From positions 1 through 64,000 of the forward strand of contig JAJCXR010000049.1 in NCBI GenBank assembly GCA_029263315.1: 64,000 nt of DNA, given 5' to 3'. The stretch comes from Acidobacteriota bacterium (GTDB lineage Bacteria > Acidobacteriota > Thermoanaerobaculia > Multivoradales > J023). Below are positions 56,714-64,000 of the stretch, piece after piece. A program made the position numbers and the translations under genes. The first letter of the stretch is position 1. Each line of letters opens with the position of its first letter. The notes below the pieces were generated by a model, which saw nothing but the letters and a program-made list of their open reading frames with translations, ran no database searches and had not been told where the DNA came from.

Positions 56714-57958
56714 ATGCGTCGTTTCTTCGTACCTTTCTCGATCTTGATCGCCGCCCTTGCCGTCGATCGAGAATGGTTCGGATCCATTCCCCCATCGTGG
56801 CTCTCGCTGCCCATTTGGCGCCTTGTCTTCGGCCTCGTCTTCCTGGTCGCCTGGCGCTTCCGTCGCGGCCGTGCCGCCCTCTTGATGCTCACCGTGGCGG
56901 CGATCGTCGAGGCGACGCAAGCCTGGGGCCTGACCCTCGGCAACACGCCACCGAGCCAACGGGGCGCCGCCGTCGTCTTGCTGGGCACGGCATGGCTGCT
57001 TTGGCTCGCCCTGTTGCCTTGGCTGAGCGAATGGCGCTTCCTGTCATGGCCTGGGGTTTGGCGCTTCGCCGCGCTGGCGGTGACCGGCCTCACCATCGGC
57101 AACATTCTCACCGCCGCAGGCCCCTACGGCCTCACCCTACGACAAGTGGCCTTGCGCCATGGGCCGATCATCGCAGACTGGCCGGCGGCGCCGTTGCCTC
57201 ATCTGCTCAGCGCCGCCTGCTTCCTTTCCCTGGTCAGCCTGCTGTGGGGTTACCTCAAGCGTCCATGGCCCTTCGAGGTGGGTCTGTTGGCCATTTGGCT
57301 ATGCGCCTCGCTGGCTTGCCTCAGGGCCTGGCAGGGACGCGGCGGCATCGCCTTTGTCGAGGGCCCTCGCCCCTTTCTGCTGGCGGCGGGTCTCATTCTC
57401 GGCAGCAGCCTGGTGGAGGGGGCATTCTCGCTGGCCTTCGAGGACGGCCTGACATCCCTGCCCGCTCGGCGAGCCCTGGAGGAGAGCCTTCTACAGCTCG
57501 GCCCCCGCTACAGCCTGGCGATGGTCGACATCGACCACTTCAAAAAGCTCAACGACCGCCACGGTCACGAAGTCGGTGACCAGGTTCTGCGCATGGTGGC
57601 CGGCATGCTGCGCTCCGTCGGCGGCGGCGGCGAAGCCTTTCGCTACGGCGGCGAGGAGTTCACCATTCTCTTCCCTGGCAAGGGCCTCGAGGAGGTGGAG
57701 CCGCACCTCGAGACCTTGCGACGCCAGATCGCCGAGCGTCGATTCGCCGTCCGTTCGCCGGGCCGTCCCCGAGGCAAGAAAGCCCAGGGCTCCCGCGGCC
57801 AGGGGGCACAGGGCAAAACCTTGCGCGTCACGGTCAGCCTCGGCGCAGCCCAGCGCAGTCAGCGTGCGGGGAGTCCCGAGATGGTGATGAAAGCGGCGGA
57901 CAAGGCTCTCTATCGGTCCAAGAAGGGTGGACGTAATCGCCTGACGACGACCCGGTGA
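56714..57958 (+). CDS. Membrane diguanylate cyclase (GGDEF)
   Basis: 414 residues; GGAG lies six bases before the ATG. The first 235 residues form about seven hydrophobic helices, a membrane sensor of unknown ligand. The GGDEF domain begins at DGLTSLPARRALEESL, includes MVDIDHFKKLNDRHGHEVGD (metal-binding Asp), and has an intact RYGGEEF active-site loop, so it should make c-di-GMP. The product-inhibition site RxxD that normally sits just before the loop is absent (GGGEAFRYGGEEF). An unusual basic, Gly/Gln/Lys-rich insert (RGKKAQGSRGQGAQGKT) lies late in the domain, before LRVTVSLG. It is divergent from the dnaJ-clpB pair and convergent with fur, with only 21 bases between stops. Confidence 0.92.
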   Translation: MRRFFVPFSILIAALAVDREWFGSIPPSWLSLPIWRLVFGLVFLVAWRFRRGRAALLMLTVAAIVEATQAWGLTLGNTPPSQRGAAVVLLGTAWLLWLALLPWLSEWRFLSWPGVWRFAALAVTGLTIGNILTAAGPYGLTLRQVALRHGPIIADWPAAPLPHLLSAACFLSLVSLLWGYLKRPWPFEVGLLAIWLCASLACLRAWQGRGGIAFVEGPRPFLLAAGLILGSSLVEGAFSLAFEDGLTSLPARRALEESLLQLGPRYSLAMVDIDHFKKLNDRHGHEVGDQVLRMVAGMLRSVGGGGEAFRYGGEEFTILFPGKGLEEVEPHLETLRRQIAERRFAVRSPGRPRGKKAQGSRGQGAQGKTLRVTVSLGAAQRSQRAGSPEMVMKAADKALYRSKKGGRNRLTTTR

Positions 57959-57979
57959 AAACGGCCGCTCGCTTGGCGT

Positions 57980-58432
57980 CTAATCTTTGCCGCCGGCGGA
58001 CGCGTCCTTGCACTCGAGACAGAGACCGTGAATCTGCAAGGTGTGCTCCTGGGGATCAAAACCGTGGGCCCGGCAAATTTCCCGCTGTAAGGCATCGATC
58101 CCGGGGCTGACGAACTCGACGACGCGCCCACACTCGGTGCACACCAGATGATCATGCCGCTGCCCCTCGTGCACATGCTCGTAAAGGTATCGGCTCCCCC
58201 CAAGGCGATACTTCTTGACGAACCCGAATTCCGCCAGAAGATCGAGATTGCGGTAAAGCGTCGCCCGCGAGATCTTGAGGCCCCGCTCCTGGATCGACGC
58301 CAGCAGGGCTTCGGCATCGATATGGCCGTGCTGTGAGTAGATCTCACGGAAGAGATGCAGTCGCTCCGTGGTCACTCGGTGCCCTTTGGCACGCAGTTGG
58401 TCGAGAAAGTCGTCGAGCTCGGGAAAGGTCAT
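57980..58432 (-). CDS. fur: Fur-family metal-responsive repressor
   Basis: 150 residues from ATG 58432; a TTG six codons earlier (58450) is also possible, and neither has a strong ribosome site. N-terminal winged helix: HRVTTERLHLFREIY and KISRATLYRNLDLLAEFGFV (recognition helix). C-terminal dimerisation domain: HVHEGQRHDHLVC with the metal-site histidines, Cys-x2-Cys in CTECG, and a second Cys-x2-Cys near the end (GLCLEC), the pair that binds structural zinc. It should repress genes when metal-loaded. Whether it senses Fe, Zn, Mn or peroxide cannot be told from sequence alone; the feo operon and the TonB receptor nearby make iron plausible. Confidence 0.9.
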   Translation of the reverse strand: MTFPELDDFLDQLRAKGHRVTTERLHLFREIYSQHGHIDAEALLASIQERGLKISRATLYRNLDLLAEFGFVKKYRLGGSRYLYEHVHEGQRHDHLVCTECGRVVEFVSPGIDALQREICRAHGFDPQEHTLQIHGLCLECKDASAGGKD

Positions 58433-58709
58433 ATTGGGCCACTCGGTCAAGGCTCAGCCGCGTCGGCGAGCGGGTGTTGCAGACATCGCAGAGCGAGAAT
58501 CATAGCCCAGCCAACGCTTTCCGTCTGCCGTCGGCCCCCAAGCCCTGGCTAGCCCTGCCCCCAAGCGTGATAGATTTCCCTCAACCAATGCGATCCCTGC
58601 TCTGAGGACTGTGACACTGAACCTCAATCTCTTAGAACGCTGCAACCTCTGGACCGCGTAGAGCGCGCTCTTCTACCCGAGGTGCGCTAGGCCGCCCGAT
58701 GAACGATCG

Positions 58710-61160
58710 ATGAATGACCATAGTCCGCCATCTCCTCTGCCAACCAATCGCGAAGCCTTGCTTGCAATGGTCGGCGTGCACAAGGAGAACATCTACCAAA
58801 TGGTGCGTCAGATCCTCGACGACATGGAGGAAGCGGCTCCCTGGGAAGGGCTCTACTATCCCCCCAACGACAGCCAGAAGTTCTTGCAGATGGAGACCGC
58901 CTTCCTCGACGTCATCGAGCGCATTCCGCCGCGGCTCCAAAAACTGACCGAAAGCTTTCTACTCGAGGGTATGGACCCCGAGGCCGAGCAAGTCCTGGGG
59001 GACGCCGAATTCTTCTTCGGCGCCATCCACGACAACGTGACCTCCGAGATCGAAAAACTGCGCAAGAAGCTGCGCGCCTTGGACGTCACCTCCGGCACCA
59101 TCGCCCTGACCCCCACCGAGCGAGCCTTCACCTGCGAGATCACCGCCGATCTCAAGGGCAAATACGCCAGCTCCATCATGGGGGCCGCCGCCACGCTGAT
59201 CGCCTCCGGGTTGTGGAATGGCGTCGAAACCGAGCCCATCCTCTTCCCCGAGAAACTCCAAGAATTCCAACGCAACGAGCTCTTGGTGCAGGTGCTGCAG
59301 GAGGTGGTCGGAAACATCAACAACCTGCTGGAGGAGCTGCCCTTGGCCGAGTTGGTGAGCCATTGGGAGAAGGAGCAGCGGGTCGATCAGTACGCCCTGA
59401 CGACCCTCTACAGCTTCTTGGGCAACCTCGGCAAGTTGATGAAAGGGCAATGCCGTCGGGCCCTCTATTCCGGCGACTATCACCAGATCCAAAAGCGCGA
59501 AAACATGCTGAGCAGCCGGATCAACGAGCTCACGACCCTGCACCATGTCACCTGGGGCACCGTGCCACAAGAAGTGGTCGCGCCGGGCATTGCGATCTAT
59601 CCGCAGATGATCCAGAAGGCTACGGAGCTGGCGGCCATTCTCGACCTCGACATCATGCGCAAGATCGTCGGCGGCAAGACGGTGCAAGACATCCTCGCCA
59701 TCGTCACCGTCGAGAAGGAGCTACAGAAGTCTGAGAGCCGCGACAATCCCTACCTCACCATCGAGCCCAAGGCCAGTCCCATGCGGGAGAAGCTGGCGCC
59801 GCACCTACGGTCGTTAGTGCCGCTGCTGTATGACGAGGACTTGCAGAAATTCCTCTCCCTGCTTCTCGGCTCGGTCCAGAAACGAGCCTCCCTGGAAGTC
59901 ACCCGGCAACGGTCCCAGGCCGGCGCACCTCCCCTGGTGCCGGCCATCGACACCTTGGACGACGGCGGGTTGACGCCCCCGGAGCTGGATATGGGCTTGC
60001 ACCCGAACGGCCTCGACCAGCCCCCCAGCCTCGACGACGTCTCCTTCTTCGACGCCGAGCCGGAGCCACCCGGCAGCACGCCGATCTTCGCTCCGGCCGA
60101 GGCCAGCGCCGCCGATCGGTTGCCCACCTTGGCGGAACCGACGCCGGTCTTCGGTGAGCCGGCGCCCAGCTTCGCGGGGCCGACCTCCGAAACCGCACCT
60201 CCGGAGCCCAAGTTCGACGGCAAAGACGATAGCTTTCAGATCTCCTTCGCCACCGTGGAACCGGAGGACAACACCGCATCGCCGGATCTCACCCCCAGCC
60301 TGACGGCCTCCGTCTCCGACCCGAAACAGGCCGCAACCGAGCAATACTCGACGCCCAATCCATTCAGTGCCAGCAACGCCGACGACGCCTTGGACGCCGC
60401 CTTGCCCACCTTTGGTGAGTCGACGGAAGTCGCCCCCCCGGCTGACTTCAAACCCCAGATCGATGTCGGCCAACCGCTGGTTCCCGAAGCCTCGGACATT
60501 TTCAATCGACCGACGGTGAGCGCGCCCTCGGTTCGCGATCGTCCGCCCACCTTCACGGAGCCCTCGGCCACCTACGACCGCCCGACCTTCGGCCCCAAGG
60601 ACTCGCCGTTCGAGCCCAAGCTCAGCATGGACGAAGTACTGTCGCCACTTCCGGAGTTCGACTTTCCCGATCTACCGGAACCCGATCTCCCGATGACGCA
60701 GACACCGCGTCCGGGTGGCTCGTCGGCGTCGACTCCCAATCCCGGAGGGCCGGGCTTCGGAGATCTGGGGGCCTTGAAGGTCTTGGACGGAATCCTCGAA
60801 GACCTGCTGTCGTCGCAGAACAATCATCGCAAATCGTTCGAGATGGTGCACCGCCTCCTGGAGCGACGCAAGTCGGTGCCGCCCGCCATGCTCGAATCGA
60901 TGCACCCGTACCTCTATGACGTCCTCAACATGTTGGTGCCGCAGCTGCACAATCTGTCGGAGACGCCGGAGATTGCCCCCGAGCGAGCCACCGATTTGAT
61001 CGAGGTCTGCACTTTCCTGTGCAACAAGAATATGAGCCCAATGCAGGTCAAGGACGAAGTCCTACCCACCCTCGGCAAGTTGCTGAGCATGCTGCAAGCC
61101 TTGAGCAACGACACCAAGAAACTGGTGGATCGCATGGCCTCCGACAGCATGGCTTCCTGA
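58710..61160 (+). CDS. Large unrecognised cytoplasmic helical protein with disordered middle
   Basis: 816 residues; no family recognised. No signal peptide or membrane helix. Residues 1-410 are predicted by eye as mostly helical, rich in Leu/Glu/Lys (ENIYQMVRQILDDMEEA, VLQEVVGNINNLLEELP, DIMRKIVGGKTVQDIL). Residues 411-685 are a Pro/Ala/Ser/Asp-rich low-complexity region with repeated PTFxEP-like phrases (TPVFGEPAPSFAGP, PPTFTEPSATYDRP), acidic and probably unstructured. Residues 690-816 are helical again (LKVLDGILEDLLSSQNNHRK, LYDVLNMLVPQLHNL). Helical ends joined by an acidic linker suggest a scaffold or adaptor. The ribosome site before ATG 58710 is weak. It is divergent from fur (277 bases) and convergent with the TonB receptor. 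Confidence 0.8.
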   Translation: MNDHSPPSPLPTNREALLAMVGVHKENIYQMVRQILDDMEEAAPWEGLYYPPNDSQKFLQMETAFLDVIERIPPRLQKLTESFLLEGMDPEAEQVLGDAEFFFGAIHDNVTSEIEKLRKKLRALDVTSGTIALTPTERAFTCEITADLKGKYASSIMGAAATLIASGLWNGVETEPILFPEKLQEFQRNELLVQVLQEVVGNINNLLEELPLAELVSHWEKEQRVDQYALTTLYSFLGNLGKLMKGQCRRALYSGDYHQIQKRENMLSSRINELTTLHHVTWGTVPQEVVAPGIAIYPQMIQKATELAAILDLDIMRKIVGGKTVQDILAIVTVEKELQKSESRDNPYLTIEPKASPMREKLAPHLRSLVPLLYDEDLQKFLSLLLGSVQKRASLEVTRQRSQAGAPPLVPAIDTLDDGGLTPPELDMGLHPNGLDQPPSLDDVSFFDAEPEPPGSTPIFAPAEASAADRLPTLAEPTPVFGEPAPSFAGPTSETAPPEPKFDGKDDSFQISFATVEPEDNTASPDLTPSLTASVSDPKQAATEQYSTPNPFSASNADDALDAALPTFGESTEVAPPADFKPQIDVGQPLVPEASDIFNRPTVSAPSVRDRPPTFTEPSATYDRPTFGPKDSPFEPKLSMDEVLSPLPEFDFPDLPEPDLPMTQTPRPGGSSASTPNPGGPGFGDLGALKVLDGILEDLLSSQNNHRKSFEMVHRLLERRKSVPPAMLESMHPYLYDVLNMLVPQLHNLSETPEIAPERATDLIEVCTFLCNKNMSPMQVKDEVLPTLGKLLSMLQALSNDTKKLVDRMASDSMAS

Positions 61161-61210
61161 CCGGTTGCCGTCCCGACTACCGAAATCGGGGCCAGCGGGA
61201 GGCCCTTGGC

Positions 61211-61242
61211 GGGCCCCCCTTCGAGCGAGCACGGAGGGGCCC
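61211..61242. terminator. Weak hairpin between convergent genes
   Basis: GGGCCCC (61211-61217) can pair with GGGGCCC (61236-61242) around an 18-base loop. It lies between the stops of the 816-aa gene and the TonB receptor gene. No T-run follows on either strand, so termination is doubtful. Confidence 0.3.
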
Positions 61243-61243
61243 C

Positions 61244-63454
61244 CTACATGGCCCAGGTCCAGCGCAGACCCACCACTTGTGGCTCACCGGAACGGGAGCC
61301 CTCGGGGAGGCGCTGCACCAGGTAGTCTTCGTCGAGCAGATTGCGGACAACGAGATGCGCCGCCCAGCTACCTTGGCGGTACCCCAACTTGACATGTACC
61401 AGATTGCGGCTGCCCACCTCGAATTCCGGGTCGTTGGACGGGTCGGAGAAGTAGCTCCCCTGGGCTAACCAGCGGGCATCGAGGTCCCATCGGGGAGCGA
61501 TTTGCCAGTGCATCCCGAGGCTGGTCGACCAGGACGGAGCGAGGGGAAACTCGTTGCCCGAGAAATCGATCCCACCGTCGACGAAGGTATCAAATTCGGC
61601 ATCGACCCAACCCACCGCCGCCGAGATCTCGAGATTCTGGCGGGGCCGGCCGCGCAGCTCCGCTTCCAGACCCTGCAGGCGGGAGCTACCGGCGTTGACC
61701 GTCAAGACATCATTTTCGAGACCCAGGGCGGTGCGCACCGAGACTTGCTGGTCTTGCCAATCGATGTAGAAGGCATTGGCGTTGAGCTGCCAGCGTCCGT
61801 CGGCGCTCCGTGAGCGCACAAAGACCTCGTAGTTGTCGGTGGTTTCGGGGTCGAAATCACTGACTTGCTGACTGATGAAGGCGATGGAGCGCCCCCCAGC
61901 CCGATATCCCCGTTGCGCCGAGACGCCAAAGCTGGTGCTGGCCGAGCTTTGGTAGGTCAAGGCCAGCTTCGGCAAGAAGGCATCGTACTCGGAGGAGAGG
62001 TCCTCCGGCGGCAACGACGGGAAGGCAATCACCGGCGGATCGATGGTGAAGCTTTGGTCGGAACGGAGACGCCTCTCTTCTTGGTCGAAACGCGCCCCCG
62101 CCGTCAAGGTCAGACGCTCGCTGAGCTCGACATCCACCTCGCCGAACAGGGCTTGGTTCTCCGTTTCCTCACGTCGGGCCAAAAAGCCGGTGATCGATAC
62201 GAAGTCCGGCAAGCCGAAGAAGGTGCCGGGCAAGGTCGCGGCGGAGAGGTTCTCGTCGTCGATATCCGCCACGTAAACGCCCACCACACCCCGCACCTTG
62301 CCACCGCCGTCATAGAGGAGACGCAACTGTTGGGTCACACTGTCATCGTCGGCATTCTGGTCGAGGCGATTGCCCGGGAGAGGGCTCTGGTCGGAATCTT
62401 CGATGCGCAAGTACTCATGACGATAGAGCGTCGAGGTCGACTGCACACGCCAGGCGTCGTTCAACAGGTAGGACAGCTCCAAAGACATCATCTGATGCTC
62501 GGACCCCTCTTCTCCCGTCTCATCGGAGAGGTTGAAACGCGACGCCGGGAAGGAATCGGTCACGATGATGTCTTCGCCGACCCGGTTGTCCGCATAGGTG
62601 AACGACAGCAAACCTTGGAAACGGTCACTGGGGTCAAATCGCAGCTTGCCCCGTACCGACAGGAGATCGCGAAAGTCGTAATCCTCCTCTCCACGGATGG
62701 GATTCTCCACCCAACCGTCGGAGCGCCGCTGATCCACCGCCAGGCGAAAGGCCAGCTTGTCGGCCACCAGAGGCACGTTGATCATGGCCGCCGCTTGCCA
62801 GCTGTCCAAATCCCCGTAGGAGAGGCGGCTGGCCACTTGAGGCTCGTAGGTCGGCGCCTGCCCCCGCAAAATGATTGCGCCGGCCAGGGAGTTGCGCCCT
62901 TTTTGTGTCGACTGCGGACCGCGAAAGATTTCCACCTGCTCCAGGTCCCAGGTGCTGTAGGGACCCAAGAAGGTCGACGCATCGTTGTGCAGCGAGACTC
63001 CGTCCACCTCAACATTGACCAACAATCCCGTACCACTGCCGAAACCCCGCTGATCGATACCGCGGATGGAGAATCCCTTGCCCCCCTGCGAGCCGTGCAC
63101 ATTGGGCACCGCATCGACCACGTCATAGAGATCGGCCACCGTGCTGTCGGCCATGTCCTTGACTGTCACCACGGCGACACTGGCCGTCGTCTTTTGCAGG
63201 GTGCGTTTCTGTTGTTGCCCGGTGACGGTGATTTCCTCTTCGAAGCCGGGCGCCTCGGCGTCATCCGGCGCCACGGCCGCGATCTCTTGGGCCGCGATCT
63301 CTTCGGCGGCGGTCCCTTCGGCTGCGGTTTCTTCGTCGCCGGCCACGGCGACCGCCGAGGGTAGTGTGGCGCCGCTGAGCGGGGCCACCAAGCACAACAG
63401 ATATATGGCGATGGCCACGTTGTCCCCCATTCGGGGGCGTCGGAATGTAGTCAA
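61244..63454 (-). CDS. TonB-dependent outer-membrane receptor
   Basis: 736 residues from TTG 63454, which has TAGGAG seven bases upstream; the ATG eight codons later lacks a site. A signal sequence ends near PSAVAVAGD. An acidic Glu/Ala repeat spacer (AAEGTAAEEIAAQEIAA) leads to a TonB-box-like EEEITVTG. The plug domain runs about 75-190 (TVADLYDVVDAVPNV, GFSIRGIDQRGFGSG, LVNVEVDGVSLHN, DLEQVEIFRGPQST). The rest is a 22-strand-type barrel (DLEISAAVGWVDAEFDTF, then RNLVHVKLGYRQGSW and VRNLLDEDYLVQ near the end). It takes up a bound ligand across the outer membrane with TonB energy. The substrate is unknown; the family covers siderophores, B12, sugars and more. It lies 88 bases downstream of the propeller gene. 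Confidence 0.93.
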   Translation of the reverse strand: MTTFRRPRMGDNVAIAIYLLCLVAPLSGATLPSAVAVAGDEETAAEGTAAEEIAAQEIAAVAPDDAEAPGFEEEITVTGQQQKRTLQKTTASVAVVTVKDMADSTVADLYDVVDAVPNVHGSQGGKGFSIRGIDQRGFGSGTGLLVNVEVDGVSLHNDASTFLGPYSTWDLEQVEIFRGPQSTQKGRNSLAGAIILRGQAPTYEPQVASRLSYGDLDSWQAAAMINVPLVADKLAFRLAVDQRRSDGWVENPIRGEEDYDFRDLLSVRGKLRFDPSDRFQGLLSFTYADNRVGEDIIVTDSFPASRFNLSDETGEEGSEHQMMSLELSYLLNDAWRVQSTSTLYRHEYLRIEDSDQSPLPGNRLDQNADDDSVTQQLRLLYDGGGKVRGVVGVYVADIDDENLSAATLPGTFFGLPDFVSITGFLARREETENQALFGEVDVELSERLTLTAGARFDQEERRLRSDQSFTIDPPVIAFPSLPPEDLSSEYDAFLPKLALTYQSSASTSFGVSAQRGYRAGGRSIAFISQQVSDFDPETTDNYEVFVRSRSADGRWQLNANAFYIDWQDQQVSVRTALGLENDVLTVNAGSSRLQGLEAELRGRPRQNLEISAAVGWVDAEFDTFVDGGIDFSGNEFPLAPSWSTSLGMHWQIAPRWDLDARWLAQGSYFSDPSNDPEFEVGSRNLVHVKLGYRQGSWAAHLVVRNLLDEDYLVQRLPEGSRSGEPQVVGLRWTWAM

Positions 63455-63477
63455 GGCGATTCTCCTATGTCCACAAA

Positions 63478-63513
63478 CCTCCTGTCCCAGGGCCAAAGCC
63501 TTGGGGCAGGAGG
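63478..63513 (-). promoter_or_regulatory. 16-bp hairpin in the leader of the TonB receptor gene
   Basis: Bases 63478-63493 pair with 63498-63513 around the loop CAAA, giving 16 base pairs including two G-T pairs. It lies between the stop of the propeller gene and the receptor ribosome site. Only three T follow on the minus strand, so it may be a weak terminator, an attenuator or a processing/stability element. Confidence 0.5.
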
Positions 63514-63542
63514 CTCAATAAGATGCTGCGTAGTCGTGTCGA

Positions 63543-64000
63543 TCACTCGCCGATTCGTACGACTTCCTGACCATAACGGATCACCCAGGCCCCGGCCGTC
63601 GCCGCTACACCATATACCACATCGTCACCGGGCAATTCGTTCTCTGCCACCACCTCAGATCCCCCAGCAGAAACATCCAGGACCGTTGTCTGCCCTGTCT
63701 TGCCAAAGAAATAGACTCGTTCCCCCACCGCCACCGGCGAAGCCCAGGACGCCTCCGCCAGGCGCCGTCGCCAATGCTCCGCACCACTTGTACGGTCTAG
63801 GCAATGGGCGCTCCCCGCCTTGTTGACAAAGAGCACACAGTCGCCACTCACCACCGGCGATGCGAAGCCGGAAGTCACCCCCTCGGCTCGCCACACGATG
63901 CTCTCGGGCCCCAACTCACCCCGCTGCCCCCGACGCAGGGCCAAGGACTGGCCGGGCTCGGAGCTGGCGACCACCACCAGGTTGCCATCCACCACCGCCG
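63543..64000 (-). CDS. PQQ-type beta-propeller protein, C-terminal part (cut by window edge)
   Basis: About 152 codons are visible, running off the right edge. The sequence repeats the pattern of PQQ-like or BamB-like blades: LVVVASSEPGQSLALRRG, SGFASPVVSGDCVLFVNKAGSAHCLD, GAEHWRRRLAEASWASPVAVGERVYFFGKTGQTTVLDV. Each blade has the W or SP-V and G-x-V-Y core. The gene ends at TGA 63543 and lies upstream of the TonB receptor. Blade count, signal peptide and any enzyme domain lie outside the window. It could be a periplasmic scaffold or a secreted enzyme part; the fold is more secure than the role. Confidence 0.75.
   Translation of the reverse strand, partial: AVVDGNLVVVASSEPGQSLALRRGQRGELGPESIVWRAEGVTSGFASPVVSGDCVLFVNKAGSAHCLDRTSGAEHWRRRLAEASWASPVAVGERVYFFGKTGQTTVLDVSAGGSEVVAENELPGDDVVYGVAATAGAWVIRYGQEVVRIGE

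Noticed and set aside
58656..58675. AGAGCGCGCTCT palindrome upstream of the 816-aa gene as a Fur box
   Set aside because: It is GC-rich and unlike the AT-rich Fur consensus; kept only as an observation.
61865..63364. A 499-codon plus-strand frame over the TonB receptor gene
   Set aside because: Shadow of the receptor; composition and lack of start signals argue against coding.

Overview
The window looks like a high-GC, outer-membrane-bearing (Gram-negative) bacterium. The evidence is an LpxH-type lipid A enzyme, a TonB-dependent receptor, Fur and FeoAB, and many very large signal-peptide-bearing proteins. The mix of giant CARDB/Ig/FlgD-like secreted proteins, DUF11 repeats, a TPR-tailed Ser/Thr kinase with a DWG motif and a signal-peptide-bearing Rhs protein suggests Acidobacteriota (for example Thermoanaerobaculia or Holophagae-like) or another large-genome predatory or gliding lineage. 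This is inference; no rRNA or tRNA gene is visible to test it.

Layout. Bases 1-21211 (minus strand) form a probable secreted-protein cluster: a small exported protein, then a 6754-residue giant protein that fills about 20 kb, then a partial exported protein cut by the left edge. Bases 22060-36412 (plus strand) hold a phage-tail-like exported protein, a REPIN-like repeat pair and a strong terminator. After these comes a sigma-54 promoter driving a multidomain glycoside hydrolase-like protein, an Rhs/YD-repeat protein with a HINT domain and C-terminal toxin, and an Imm53-type immunity gene.

Bases 36454-41481 hold divergent signalling genes: a membrane Ser/Thr kinase and an AlbA_2/ATPase/TPR protein. 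Bases 41482-47481 are the 2-oxoglutarate dehydrogenase operon sucA-sucB-lpd. Its E1 subunit carries an inserted cyclic-nucleotide-binding-type domain, which I consider the most interesting single observation. Bases 47868-49686 carry mrp and an lpxH-like gene, followed by a broken nucleotidyltransferase gene.

Bases 49987-52462 are an overlapping feoA-feoB-small Cys-rich gene iron(II) uptake operon. Bases 52828-56525 are clpB and a CbpA-like DnaJ. Bases 56714-58432 hold a membrane diguanylate cyclase convergent with fur. Bases 58710-61160 encode an unrecognised 816-residue protein. Bases 61244-64000 encode a TonB-dependent receptor behind a PQQ-propeller protein cut by the right edge.

Functionally, the left two thirds is dominated by secreted adhesin, hydrolase and antagonism proteins. 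The right third is housekeeping: TCA cycle, Fe-S assembly, iron import and control, and protein quality control. No CRISPR array, rRNA, tRNA, transposase or prophage module was recognised. Most starts were moved from the longest open frame to the codon preceded by a visible Shine-Dalgarno sequence.
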